A DNA stretch of 64,000 bases from Parachlorella kessleri (lineage: Eukaryota > Chlorophyta > Trebouxiophyceae > Chlorellales > Chlorellaceae). Positions 1 through 11,861 of the stretch are shown here, piece by piece. The notes under the pieces are model-generated. The model did no database searches, was not told the DNA's origin, and worked only from the letters and a program-made list of their open reading frames with translations. The stretch is taken from NCBI GenBank assembly GCA_001598975.1, contig BBXU01000559.1, positions 62,001 through 126,000 on the forward strand, given 5' to 3'. The position numbers were made by a program, and so were the translations under genes. Positions within the stretch are counted from its first letter, which is position 1; each line of letters opens with the position of its first letter.

Positions 1-1528
1 TGAACGTGCCCATGGCCCCCGAGCTGGGCCTGTTCCTGGACGAGTGCTTCTACGAGTCGTACAGCAAGCAGTGGGGCCACCAGCATGGGGAGCTGGGCCT
101 GGCACCCTACGCCCAAGAGGTACAGGCCTTCAAGGTGCGCCCCCGCGGTTGAGCGTTGCTTCTGTCGTAGGTTGGAGGCGGGCTGGCACCTGGAGCCCGC
201 AAGGTGATGCTGAAGCTGGGTGGCCGCCTTGGCAGGTCCGGTGGGTGGCACACGGGGTAGCCTGCTGGCCAGGGCAGGTGGCCGGGGTGTGCATGGGGGT
301 CAGGAGGGGTGCAGGGGTGGATCTCGGATCACATGGCGTGCGGCAGCCTGCATCGAGGGTGCTGGTAGCACCGGGCTTGGTGGCTTCAGCGCTTTTACAT
401 TCCGTATTAGCGGTCCTGGCTGCTTTGTGCTTTGGCAAGTGCGCCACCTCCAGCCCTGCTCCCTAATAGCCAGCCCCTGAGTAGCATGGCTGCCTTCCCG
501 CAGCTGCTGGCTGCCGGTGGGCCGCGCTTGCTTTGTCCAGCCTGCCCCCTGCCTGCGCTCAAGTTCTATGCTAGACTACATTGCTTTCAATAGCTAGTTG
601 AGGGGCCTCAAGGCTTAATGCAAGGCCACCTGGTGCTGCGCGGGTAATGGTGGCAGGTTATGATAGCCAGATCATGAATATCATTTGGGTATGTGCAGGA
701 CTCCTGGCTGTACCCCCACATCGCCCGGCGTGATGCCGAGGAGGGCGTGAATGCCTCCTGGCTGCGGCAGCTCAACAACTCCAACTACGAGTTCAGCCGC
801 TGGGCGGACGCAGTGGCGGGCAGGTTGCCAGCCGGGGTCGTGGGCGGGCTGCGGGGCGTGGGCAAGCCGCCTCCCAAGGGGGCAGGTGCGGTGCAGTGGT
901 GCTGGGTGACAGTGGTGCTGGGTGACAGTGGTGCTGGGTGACAGTGGTGCTGGGTGACAGTGGTGCTGGGTGACAGTGGTGCTGGGTGACAGTGGTGCTG
1001 CGTGACAGTGGTGCCTGCACGGATGCGCGGCTGAGCGCTGTGCGTGGGTTGGTGGTGGTGGAAATGGAGGGCACGCGGACAACACAGGTTTTGCTTTGAT
1101 GAGTCTGTGTAGCCGTGGAGTGGAGCTTGTCGCTTATTGGTGCCTGGGCTGCCTGACCGTGCAAGCTGTCGTTGAGGGGGGGTGCTTCTTGGAGAAAGCC
1201 CTGTCGCTAGTATCGGCCGTCAGGCGTGGGCCCAGGCCAGAGCCAGGACATCTGTGGTTGCTCAACTGCCTGAAGCCCACCGCCAACCTGGCTCCCTGCA
1301 GGTACGGCCGCCTTCATAGGCGGACTGGAGAGCTATGGCAGCCACAAGCGGCGGTTGTCGGGGGAGGTCGGTAACAGCAGCGGGCGGAGCGGCGGCGGCG
1401 GCAGCGGCCAAGGACGAAAGCCGCCCCCGGAGGGTGACAAGCGGCAGCGGACCGAGGACAGCCAGCAACAAGATGATGGCGAGAGCTGGAACTTGCAGGC
1501 CTCGCTGGATGCCGAGCTGTCAGACTGA
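1..1528 (+). CDS. PUS1: PUS1/TruA-like tRNA pseudouridine synthase, 3' part
   Basis: Three C-terminal exons are present: 3-134, 699-885 and 1302-1528; the first complete codon is at base 3 and the gene runs off the left edge. Exon 1 reads NVPMAPELGLFLDECFYESY, the late conserved segment of eukaryotic PUS1-type (TruA family) enzymes, which isomerise uridine to pseudouridine in tRNA and some other RNAs. Exon 2 (DSWLYPHIARRDAEEGV...) matches the following family segment with its helical 'WL' stretch. Exon 3 is a Gly/Ser/Gln-rich, acidic tail ending in LQASLDAELSD. Junction phases are 0 and 1 and agree with the donors at 135 and 886. A donor at 824 is possible but would put exon 3 in the wrong frame. 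The catalytic Asp lies upstream of the window, so activity cannot be judged here. Confidence 0.8.
894..1014. repeat. 16-bp minisatellite in the last PUS1 intron
   Basis: About seven head-to-tail copies of the unit TGGTGCTGGGTGACAG occur in a row. The last copies carry a G-to-C change and then decay. The array starts just after the intron donor of the PUS1-like gene, so it is transcribed but should be removed by splicing. Confidence 0.9.
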
Positions 1529-1979
1529 GAGGACACCAGTGGGGTTGGGTGGGCAACCTTGCGAACATCTGACGCTGGCGGACAGTGCTAGGAGCGCTGA
1601 GCCAGCGGCCAGTTGTCGGGATGGTCCGTGCCTTGGCTGCCACTTGGCTGGTTGTAGGCTGCCATGTGCTGCCATGTTCCAGATCTTGGGCTGGCCACAG
1701 TTGCCAGCCAGTCATATGCTAATGGACTCATGGCCAACTTGAAATCGTGTCCAGTACACGCCATAGGAAGCGCATCAACCAGCAAAGGTGGGGCAACACC
1801 AACATGTTGCTTCCAACCAGCATCACAACCAAGTCAGCCGGTCCCTGAAGCCGCGAAGAAGTGACTAATGACGGGTACACCATTACCTTGTACGGCTACA
1901 CCAGTATCTGAAAGTGAAGCGGACGCCCACAACATCTTACCGACTGCCGCCCAGAGCATATCACAGTGATGTTCGCCTC
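1529..1979. other. Convergent 3' spacer, no gene seen
   Basis: This lies between the stop codons of the PUS1-like gene (+) and the ankyrin gene (-). It should hold both 3' UTRs. I see no coding exon with splice support and no clear polyadenylation motif. Confidence 0.6.
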
Positions 1980-4619
1980 TTACTCAGAAACCGCTCCAGC
2001 CCCCAGCCTGGACAGCTCCTGCCGCACCACCTGCCCCACCGCCGCCAGACCCCCGCCCTGCTCCACCGCCAGCAGGACCTCCAGCGCCTGCCGCTGCGAG
2101 GCCTGGCTCTCACGCCTGCACTGCAGCAGGTAGCTGCCAAACGTGACAGGGTCCAGGGCGCCAGCGCCCATGGTGCGCCCCAGCAGGGCTTGCAGGGCGG
2201 GGAAGGCGGCAGCAGGGGCCGCAGCAGGTGAAGCGGGGGCGGTGGCTGCTGGCGGCGAGATCGGTGGCGGACTGCTGCCCAGGCCCAGCTGCGCGAGGCC
2301 TGCTGCAAGCTGCTGGCTGCTGTGGGTGCTGGGCGGCGGCCGCGCTGTTGAGGCAGGCGGAGCTGCTGCCGGCGACGCAGGGACTGCGGCCATTGCGGCC
2401 GTCCCTGGCGCCGGCGCCGCAGCCGCTGTTGGTTGTGGCGATGGTTGCCGAGCCGCGGCTACTGCGGCGGCGGCTTGCAGCGGCCTTCCTGGGCCAGCCT
2501 GCATCCAGCAGCGCACATACCCATGGGTGGCCCAAATAACAGCCATCTTGCCATACTTGCCGGTCTCCAGCCAGGCTTTGCACGCAAACTAACCTGGGCA
2601 GCTATTCAAGGTAGTGGGCAACAGACGAGCCTTTGAGCCAAGGGTGGGCACGCCTGGCGGCCCTTCACACGCTGCAACACAGAGGCACATAAAACCTCGG
2701 CAACTACGCACGGGCACCCGGTGCACCCTTCACCTTGCCAGGAGTTGTGCCGGCGTCGGCCTGCTCTGGGGTGAAGCCCTTGTTCCGCAGCGCCCGCAGG
2801 CACTCATGCCGCGCGCTCTGGGCCGCATACACAGCCGCCCTGTGGCCACAGCTGCATCGGCAGTGCATGGCGGAAATGCTCAGGTTCGCTCCCACAGCAT
2901 GCGGAGCCAGACACAAGACATGCTGCTCATGGATTCTCATGTAAACACAGCCAGGGACCCCAGCAACAGCGTGGTAACACAGCTTTCACCTTGGGCAAGT
3001 TTTGACCAGAAGCTGGCTGGCTGGATATGCAGGTCGGCTGGCAGGCTCTGACCCGAAAGCCTCCACAAACTAACTAGCTAAATATAACACTTGCGGCCCT
3101 AGGAACTGGGTGAGATGAAAGCTGGCTCAATCAGCCGCAAGCAGCTTCACCAAGCACCAGCAGCTGGATTCGCTAAACCCCCCCCCCCCCCCCCCCCCTT
3201 CCCCACTCTGGTGGGGTGCTCCGCGGCTATGGTAACAGACCCGTGGCCGTGAACCACAAGCGGACTACCAGCACAGCCCCAGGCAGGTTCCAAGCCCACC
3301 CTTGCATGCCCCCTTACCGATGCCCTATGTTGCGGCCCCGCCACCAGACCCCAGGTAAAGACGTTACTCATTCTGCGCATGCCCCTGCCGCCAGCAGCTG
3401 ACCCAGCACAACCCGGCCAGGGCAGCAAGCCACATTACCCATGCCAGCATGGTCACCATCACCTAACAAACACCCTGCCCAGTCAATCGCAGCAATGTCT
3501 GTTTGCAAGTTCTTCTGCCGTCAAGCACATTCCAGCAGGCTCACCCCGCGCCAGCGCCCGCAGCCAGTAGCTCCTCCAGCACCAGTAGCTGGTCCTCCAG
3601 CACGGCTAGGTCCAGGGCCGTGAGGCCCCGTGTGTCCTTGGCTGCAGGGTCCACCCCATCTGCAAGCGCCAGCCGCACCAGGCGCCTCACTATGTCACGC
3701 TCCTCCAAAGAGAACCTGCGCCAAGCAAACAGCGACGGGAGAAAGGTCATTCCTCACGAAGGACTATAGATTGTGGACAGCACGCAAGCCCCTCATTTTC
3801 ACCTGTCAAGCTCCCAGCCTGACCTGACATTTCTGCGGCTCGGTACCAGTCACCATGCACGGCACTGGTAGGTGAAATCCAAGCTTCAGCAGATCGCTTC
3901 AGGAGCATGCATGCCCTGTCGCTGCAAACGACAACATGCAGCACCTATGGACACTCTTAGGGGTTCCCTGCCTGCCCTCTAGCCCGCTTACTTCACCCAG
4001 CCCTCCACAAAACCTCCAACACACCCTGCCCTTTCTGTCGCGCTGCTACCTGCCCAGGCTAAGGATGTGGAGCGCCGTAAGCCGCAGCTCCGGCGCTCCC
4101 AACCCCTCGCTCCGCTTTAGCTTTAGCCTGTGCTTGAGCAACTCTCGCAGCACGCCAGCACGCTGACGTTTGGAAGCAAACGATGACAGCGACCGCTCCT
4201 CATCCAGCAGCGCCTGCAGATGGGTAGGCTGGCTGGACACTGTCATTGGGGACTGGAGCCTCTAATCCCCAAGCCCGAGGGCGCCGTGCAACACCAGCGC
4301 GCCGGCAGGGCGGGCTAGTTTTGTTGATGGGGGTTGAGAGCAGCTATCCGATCCGCGGTTGCGTGTTTTCAAAAACGTCCTCTGGCTCAGGGCCCCATTC
4401 ATGTCAAAAGCAGCCCTAATCCATGCCCACCTTCCTGCTGAAGCATATCACTGCCAATGTGGGCAGGCAGCTGTGCTCAAATTGGCTGAGGAGCTCCTCA
4501 GTTGTGCCGTTCACATCGACTCCGTCGGCCAGGCACTCTTTCAGGGTCTTGACATCCCCATCGGCCACTGCCTGGTAGGCTTTGGTCAGCAGGCTTGACA
4601 GGTCCTGCTCCTCTGCCAT
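1980..4619 (-). CDS. Ankyrin-repeat protein with Ala/Pro-rich linker
   Basis: Five exons on the minus strand: 4619-4452, 4213-4050, 3715-3545, 2851-2734 and 2498-1980. All phases agree (0, 2, 2, 0) and give 379 residues. The start MAEEQDLSSLLTKAYQAVAD opens directly into an ankyrin helix pair (DGDVKTLKECLADGVDVNG). Further repeats carry LTALHILSLG, GLTALDLAVLEDQLLVLEEL and GHRAAVYAAQSARHECLRAL. After the repeats comes an Ala/Pro/Gln-rich low-complexity stretch of roughly 100 residues, then a helical C-terminus (LGRTMGAGALDPVTFGSYLL) that I do not recognise. Ankyrin repeats are protein-binding surfaces; no catalytic domain, signal peptide or membrane segment is visible, so a cytosolic or nuclear adaptor is the limit of inference. 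The weakest junction is the first donor at 4451. Confidence 0.75.
3178..3198. repeat. Poly-C tract (poly-G in sense of ankyrin intron)
   Basis: An uninterrupted run of 21 C lies inside the intron between the third and fourth coding exons of the ankyrin gene. On the sense strand it is a G-run that could form a quadruplex. Exact length may be affected by sequencing slippage. Confidence 0.9.
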
Positions 4620-5600
4620 TGCCAACCCTGTGTGTTGGGTTTGCAACGTGCAACTTCCCCAAGGAACAGGGTGCAGGGAGGGCAGGATATCTGAGGCTAC
4701 AGGGGAGGGTGCGCCCTGAGGTGCACAGTGCTCTCAGCTTGGTACGGTTGTGAAGGCTACTTCGTAAGCTGTAAGTGTCCTTGGTGGGGGATCGCTAGAT
4801 CCAGTAGTGCAGGCGAAACAGCTTACTAGGTTGTGAATATAACACAAACCTCAGAATACAATAGCTATGAGTGGTTTATCCGGTAATCGACGGGCCAGCC
4901 TCCCGAGAGGAGTATCCGATACTCGCATCGTTTACCTTGCCTCCCTCGTCAAGTTGTCAGAGGTGTTGACCAGAATGATTAGATTGCCTCCCTCTTCAGC
5001 TGAACTTGCAAACAATTCGAATTGGCTTGTTGCAAGTCTTGGTTGGACAGCTTTGGTGAGCACAGCAAGTTGCATGTCAAACTCGAGCTGGGTTATTACC
5101 AGCTAATTTATGTATGCAGAGGCGCCGAACAAGCCGGTCGACGTTGGGCAGGCGTAATGGCCATCGTGCAAACCCCTACAAAACGCAGTCGTTCCCAGGC
5201 CACGTGGAACACATGTGCAGTGCCCCTGCCCCTGCCCCAAATGATTCCTATGAGCTGGAGGTAGCTCCCTTGGTAGAGTAGGTTAGTTCCAGGCGGGCAC
5301 GACTTCAGGCACCTAGCGCTGCCTAGCCCCAGGGAACCTTCCCACAGCCGTTGTGGCAAACTTCGCCAGCAGCAATTCCCTCTCGCTGCGGCTTGACGTG
5401 TTGGAAGGATATGCCTTTGGTGCCAGCAATGTTCTTAGGCAGGGAAAGGCAAGCTACGGCACTCATGCTTTGCCCCCTTGCTGGTTGAGACATTGCTACA
5501 GCCAAGGCCCCACTGATTGGATGGCTGGATGGGACAGAGGGGTATAGTTGTCAGGTAAAGGCACAGCTGTCGGCTGTATGGTGCCCTCCAGTATCCTGAC
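4620..5600. other. Upstream region of ankyrin gene, no gene assigned
   Basis: This follows the ankyrin start codon on its upstream side and should contain that gene's promoter and 5' UTR. It is less GC-rich than the surrounding coding DNA. The small open frames here lack splice support or any family motif. Confidence 0.45.
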
Positions 5601-5689
5601 TCTGTGCTGTGCTGCTCGCCCCCAGCCCCTGGCGCCTCCACTAGCGCTATGTTGAGCGGACCTTGCTACTGGGGTCTCGACTCTGCTTA

Positions 5690-7805
5690 CTGCTTCCTAC
5701 TGGTTGTCTCGCAACGCCGAAGTTCGGTGACCATGCTTGGGTTAGAGTACCTTACTGCCGCTGGATCCTTACCACCCTTCCTAGAACGCACAAACTTAGC
5801 ACCTGCCAGCATGGCAGGGTTACTGCTTGGGTTGTCCCAAACTTCTAAGCATTGCCAGAAAGGCAGCATGAACACCAGCGCTTGGGTAACAGCACAGAAA
5901 GCACTTCCAGGCGGCAGCAGGGATGTGGGAGCTTGACAGGTAGCTCCAACCCAGGGTGTAGTTGGAGCATCAGTAGCCGCAGTGTCCCTTGCATGAGCAA
6001 GGGGCACGGGATGGTGGGTTGTCAAGGCAGCCTAGCAGCACTAGCGGCATCAACAAATTAGAGACAGAGGTACACAAAAGTGGAGTCTAGCCTTGTCAGA
6101 CAGCGTACCATCACCCGACCAAGCTAGAGGTAGTGCCTTTGAAGTGCGGCTAACTATGCGCTAAACTGTACTGTGCCAAAAAACACAGACTCCAACCTAC
6201 CCGATGACATGCATCACCAGGTGCATAGATAAAGGAACGCACAGTACAAACATCTCAGACCACGGCTTACCATGTGCTCTTTTGGGCAAACAGCCAGCTG
6301 TAGGTAGTGGGGTCCTGCGGCGTCCATCCTGTCCTTAAGCTGCCGCCTGGCGCTCAAATCCAGCTGTGTCAGGTCCCCATCACCCACCTGGGGTAACAAA
6401 AGGTTGGCAGTGGCTGTACACCCGGCATACTGCGGGGCATAGCGGCGGCAAGCTTGGCAGTGTTTTAATACGCAGCGCAAAAAGGGAGTTGTCACCACTG
6501 GCCGCCCCTGGGCTGTGTGGCCCACATAATGCAGCGACTCCAACATACGTCCCTGGTGCCCAAAACCCAAAAGGAGCGCCGCCATTGGTGGACCACACCA
6601 CTGTCCACTAGCTTGTCCTCTCGCCCACACCTTCGAAAAAAAGGATTCGTCAGGCATACATGCCAGTAGACTGGCTTCCTGGAGTTGCTGAAACTGAGGC
6701 AAGCAAGCCAACAAAGATGGCAGCAGTGGAGTGTTGCCCCCAAGCTCTCACAGGCGGTGGGCAAGGCTGCTTACCTGGCCTGCCTTGTACGCCAGATAAG
6801 CAACCTTGTCTTTGCAATGATAGGGGGAACGAAAAAGGATACGTCACTATTTGTAAAGAGCTAACCAGTGAGCACTATGCCCTCCAACTGTGTAAGATGA
6901 GAGCTGTCACCATGCACCGTCGCCAGCCAATGAGGAACGCTGCCTGGGTATGGTGATCCATCACAACACCCGAGATGCAGTACCCAAATTGGTACCAGAG
7001 CGGCCCGCGGCGATGTGCTGGCCTCAGGTGTCCAGGCAAAGCCCCAGCCTGCCCACAGATTCCTTACTTTCAGCCACAGAGCAAACCTTGCATCCGCCAA
7101 GCTTGTCCGTACGGTCTTCTCCTACCTTCGTCTCAGTGTCCCACCTGCCATCACCAACAATAGCAGGTCCCAGCGGAGGACGCGCACTCTTAAGCCTAAA
7201 CAACGTCCATTGTGAGTAGCCTCAGGGTCTTCCACCTGACTGGCCGAAGAATGGTATTCACCTGAAAACGCTTCAGTAGTTGCGTCTTTCACTTCACGAG
7301 TGGAGGGGTACAGGTGATTGCGCTGATGTGGGGCCTGGCAAGTCGCCTGGTCCCGAGACTCTGCAATACAAGGGCCATATCAGTAATCCGTGACACTGCT
7401 TGCTTCCGGTCCTGCCTGTCCTTTCTGGTACAGTTGCCAGTTTTCACCCTTTAGCTGCGTAGGCTTTAGTTTGGTCGGTCGTACAACCACTGTGAAGACG
7501 CAAGGGAGGCTTGAGCCTTCCGCATCTGTCCATCTTGTCATGACGACTGCATGACGGCTACCAGACTGTCCTTACACGCTGTCAGAGCAGGGCAGGCTTG
7601 ACAACTCACTCAATGTCCTCTTATCTATGTGAGTTGGCCTCCGGTAAATATCACTACTGTCCGAGAACAGCCTGGTCCTGGCCATGCTGTGCGTGCTCTC
7701 TGTAGGTGCCTGCTGCATGCTGCTGAATCTCAGGGGCAGGCTCCTGACCCGACACCTCGCACATGCTGATGACGGTGTCATTGAGTACTTTGCAGAGAGT
7801 GTCAT
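5690..7805 (-). other. Unresolved coding-like locus, minus strand
   Basis: I could not build a full model or recognise a family. Coding-like pieces on the minus strand are: an ATG exon 7805 to about 7612 (MTLSAKYSMTPSSACARCRV...) ending at a good GTGAGT donor; a long open stretch around 7360-7140 (...REVKDATTEAFSGEYHSSA...DLLLLVMA) ending before a GTGGGA donor; a 166-codon open frame 6714-6214 containing VGDGDLTQLDLSARRQLKDR and PHYLQLAVCPKEHM next to a GTAAGC donor; and an open frame 6025-5687 (...LEVWDNPSSNPAMLAGAKF...). The repeated 'LTQLxL' pattern hints at leucine-rich-repeat or F-box-like helices, but this is weak. A decayed mobile element is an alternative, especially for 5.6-6.0 kb, where the opposite strand is open as well. 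Confidence 0.3.
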
Positions 7806-8040
7806 ACACCTTCTAGCGATGTTGGGTCACTGACTGCATTCTACTCGTTTCTGGTGCACGGGCCGTCTTTTTAAGCGAACGGCTGGACGGCAGATCGTAA
7901 ACTCGCCAGCGCGTGTTAGTACCGGGCGTTGCAGCAGCAAAGGAACCAGCTGGGCAGCTTGGTCCCTTTCCGAGTAGGATAAACCTGGTCGTCAGGCCAC
8001 GCGCCGCCCCCTCAGCGAGGCGGTCCCCTAGACTGCTGGC

Positions 8041-11000
8041 ATGGACAACACGACGCCGGCCAGCCCGGGCCAGGCGACCAACGTGGGTGGTCCCTTGGAG
8101 CAGGGGCCCAGCAATGTCAACACTGCCCTCCCTCCTCCAATCATGCCCCGAACCCTGCCCAACAGCCCCTTGGCCCTCTACCAGCCTGTCCGCTTCTTAG
8201 GCCAAGGCGGCTTTGGCTTTGTGGTGCTCTCCATCAACCGTATGACAGGGGAGATGGTGGCGATCAAGTTCGTGGAGTGCAAGTGAGTTGCGGCCGGCCG
8301 GCCAGCCAGACCGCCTTCCTAGCACAGGCCCCGGCTGTCTGGGTGTTTGCGCCGCCGGCTCTTGGCTTTACTGGCAGTGCAGTGAGAGTGTCGCTGCTGC
8401 TTGTTGCCCTGCCGGCCGTCTTCATGGTCGCAGCACGCCGTCATGTTGGCGCCATGCTCTTAGCCAACTTTCCCGACGTCAACTGTGTGGTGCAGGACGG
8501 AGGCATCCAGGAAAATCATTTCTAGGGAGGTGGCCAACCACTTACAACTCCGGCATCCACACGTGGTGGAGCTTCGAGAGGTGAGCGTGAGCCATAGCAA
8601 CAGGCAGTAGGGAACCTGCTCGCGCTCTGGGGCAGCATGCCCTCACCGCAACTGACGCGTGCAACCTGCGAGCACTGTCGCGCCGCTGGGGCGGCTTCAA
8701 AGCGCGCTGCGTAACCACGTATCTAGTGGGCGCCCATCCTTTGAACAAGCCTCCTGCGGTACTCCCTCCTCCGCCCCGCTTGGCAGCTCTTGGCTGCCAG
8801 CAAACCTTGCCCAGTCTCTGCCAGCTCCTCATGGGCTCCCCCTGAGGCGTGCCGCCTCCGCATGTCAGTGGTTGCAACCGCTCCCTGCCAGCTGCGCACT
8901 GTCCAGCCTTGTCCCTTGCTTGTCCTTTGCTTGTTGTACTTGGGACAAGCTTGGTGGCCTCGTTGCTGCAGGTCCTCGCGGCACCACCATACGTGGGGAT
9001 TGTGATGGAGTATGTCTCTGGCGGAACTTTGTTTGATTACGTGGCGCAGCGGGGGGGTCTGCCCGAGCCCGAGGCCCGCTGGTTCTTCCAGCAGCTGCTG
9101 ATAGGCCTGGACTACTGCCATAGAAGAGGTGCGGAGAAGCAGAAAGTTGGCGCCCATAATGCAGCGTGTCTGTGGGTGGCACATGCATGCCTGGACTGGA
9201 CTGGTGTACAGGACACCTTGAGTAGCGAGTGGCTGTGGGTGGGCACATGGTACTTGCCAGCCTGTCGCACGTCGTTGAGGTGGGGGGCGTATGGGTGGGA
9301 GGAGGGCGTGTAAATGGAGGGCTAGGGGACAGACTGCCGACAGTGAGAGAAACACAGCTGTGAAGGGTTGGTGGGGTTGGCGTGCCCCGTGGCCGGGCTG
9401 TGCGGCGTACTGACGATCCAGCTGCCGCACGACTGTGTGTCGAGGGTGGCCAGGGTGCCGTGGCAAAACATGAGCCGTGAGGTGCACCTGCTCTGGCCCG
9501 CAGCATGTCGCACTGCATGCCCGCCGCCAGCAGACCACATGAGCACTTGACGGGACAACAGGGTGGCACCCCATGTGGTGTCGCAGGCGTGATGAACCGC
9601 GACATCAAGCTGCAGAACACGCTGCTGGCGCCGCAGCCGGCGGGGGTGCCGCCCATGGTCAAGCTCTGCGACTTTGGCTACTCAAAGCACGAGGACTTCG
9701 ACTCCGTGGCCAAGTCTTGTGTGGGCACACCCGCATACATCGCCCCAGGTAAGTCGCCCGGTGAGAAGGTCGTATGATGCAGTGTATCAGGAGACCCTCG
9801 ACGCGGTGGCCAAGGAGTGCTGGCACACTTGCATACAATGCCCAATTAGGCTAACTCTCGGCCTTTTGCATGAGTAATCGCGCCGTAACAAAACCAATGT
9901 GGCGAGTGGGTTGTGCGTGGGGCACAGTCCCACACTGCCAAGAAGAAGTGACAGAGGGGGTTGTGGGGCAGCATCGGCATGCCTGTGTGTGTGAGTGGCG
10001 GCGGTGGGTGGGGTTGGGCACCCAGAGGCGCTGGGTGTGCTGCATGTTGCTCGGCGCTGGCTGTGGGGGTTGAGTGCTGGGTGTTTGCTACAGCTGCCGG
10101 CGGCGGCAGCAGCGGCTGTTGATGCTGCTGCGCGCCGCACGATGGTAAAGGCGCGACTGGCAAATCGCGAGGGCGTCTTCAAAACAGGCTTCTGCTGCCA
10201 GCCCGCTTCAGCCGCAGTCTGACCAGCCTACCCATGGCAAAGGGTGCAAAAAGCGGCCTGCTCCTGCAGCGGCCTGCCCAGCGCCCTTTCGCCCTCTCGT
10301 CGACACCGCGCTTGGCCCTAGGCAACGAACCCCCCTGCCGTCCTTCTGCTGTGCATTCGTATTCCTAATCCTATTCATACTGCGTGTTTTCTGACTTCCT
10401 GCCTTCCCGCAGAGGTGATGAACACGGGGCGGGCATACGATGGCAAGCAGGCGGACGTGTGGAGCGCGGGCGTGATGCTGTTTGCCATGATCTTCTCCAA
10501 GTACCCGTTTGAGCAGGCAGAGGACGCGCGGCTGCTGCCCGCGGAGCGGGGCCACCGCATGATGAAGCGCATAGCCAAGGTGAGGGAGCATGCGTGCCAA
10601 CACATTCCCCCAGGCGGATGTGCGACTGGCCGGCAAGTGTCCGGGTGGTCTGCTCACCGGTTCCTAGAACCCACAGGAATCCCAGGAGCGGGGGGGTCTC
10701 CGGGTAGGGGTGGGTCCAGTGGGGCGGCCGGCGGATGATGCAGCTGGCCAACGAGCCAGCCTGCTGCCTGGGGAAGTGACCGGGGGTCTGTGCAGCGCCA
10801 CATGAACTCTCATGTGGCTGCCCTGGTCAGCTGTCTCTGCATGGCTGTTGCGGCGGCAGCATCACGGTCAAGGACCAGCCGCGCGCCGATGCTTGCACGC
10901 CGGTCACAGTTCAGGGCTGCACTGCTCGTGCTGTTGGTGGGCTGCGGGGTATCAGGGAGCTGCTGCCTTGGAGGTTGTGCCTCTGCCTGTTGCAGGGGTC

Positions 11001-11861
11001 CCAGCCCTTGGGGCGACCTATACACACATGCACCCACTTTTTTCTTGTCTTCTGGTATAGGGCCACTGGGAGGTGCCGGATGATCCCCAGGTATCTGATT
11101 CCTGTCGGGATCTGCTGCTGCGGGTGCTGGTCAAGGACCCCACCCAGCGGCTCACACTGGGCGAGCTTATGAAGCATCCCTGGTTCGCAGAGGTGCGGGT
11201 GGCGGTAGCGCAGTAGTGCAGTGGCTGGGCTTGTGGCTGGTGAACTCACTGGGAGCGGGTCTATGGGGTTGGGTTTGTGGGGTACTGGTGATTGTCTTGA
11301 CGGGTGTTGGTGAAACGGCGCGGCCACTGTGTGCTGCCTTGCTTCCGTCCGACCGCTATCACCTGGGGCTGTGCTGGCTGCTGTGTGACATTCCACGACT
11401 TGCGTCATGTGGCAGTGGAAGGCAGGTAGGTACCGTATACTACAGCCCGGCTTGAGACCTCGCTGCACAAGGCTTCGTTCGTCCACCGCGCGCCCTACCT
11501 TTTGTCTTTCGGCCCGTCTGACGCAAACCTCCCGTCCGGCACCCCTCCCCCTTCGCTGCGGGGCCTCGCGCCTTGCAGCGGTAGAGGAACCAGGGAAGCG
11601 CGCTACAAGTGCTTGAACACAAATCATACCCGCTCCTCCTGCCACCTGCCTCTGCAGGGGCTCCCCCCTGGCAGCCTAGAGTACAACGAGCTGGCGCTGC
11701 AGTCCCACCCGCCGCCCACGCAGCAGCCTCACCTGGCGCAGCAGGCCATAGACCAAGTTCTCCAGTCGTGCTTAGCCGCCGCCGCCCCCACGCGCGGGCG
11801 GACAGACGCCGCGCCTCTGCTGCCGCAGCAATCGCCCTTCTCTGGTGGTGTCACCATGTGA
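8041..11861 (+). CDS. SnRK2-like Ser/Thr protein kinase
   Basis: Seven exons: 8041-8282, 8496-8580, 8972-9128, 9587-9748, 10413-10579, 11061-11192 and 11658-11861, 382 residues, all phases consistent. The kinase domain is complete: glycine loop FLGQGGFGFVVL, VAIK lysine 76, helix-C Glu92 in ISREVANHLQLRHPHVVEL, catalytic loop NRDIKLQN (residues 165-172), CDFGYSK at 189-195, GTPAYIAPE at 208-216, and subdomain XI ending in GELMKHPWF. The CDFGYSK activation segment and the REV(A/I)NHxxLRHP helix are typical of the plant SNF1-related kinase 2 family, which acts in osmotic, ABA and sulfur-starvation signalling. A Gln/Ala-rich tail replaces the acidic SnRK2 C-terminus. The HRD histidine is Asn. 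The start is preceded by a disordered 46-residue leader (MDNTTPASPG...). Confidence 0.9.

Noticed and set aside
894..1014. Possible CRISPR array
   Set aside because: The units are contiguous with no unique spacers, and the genome is eukaryotic.
681..1164. Minus-strand frames with repeated HCHPAPLSPSTTVTQ
   Set aside because: They are translations of the 16-bp minisatellite, not a protein repeat.
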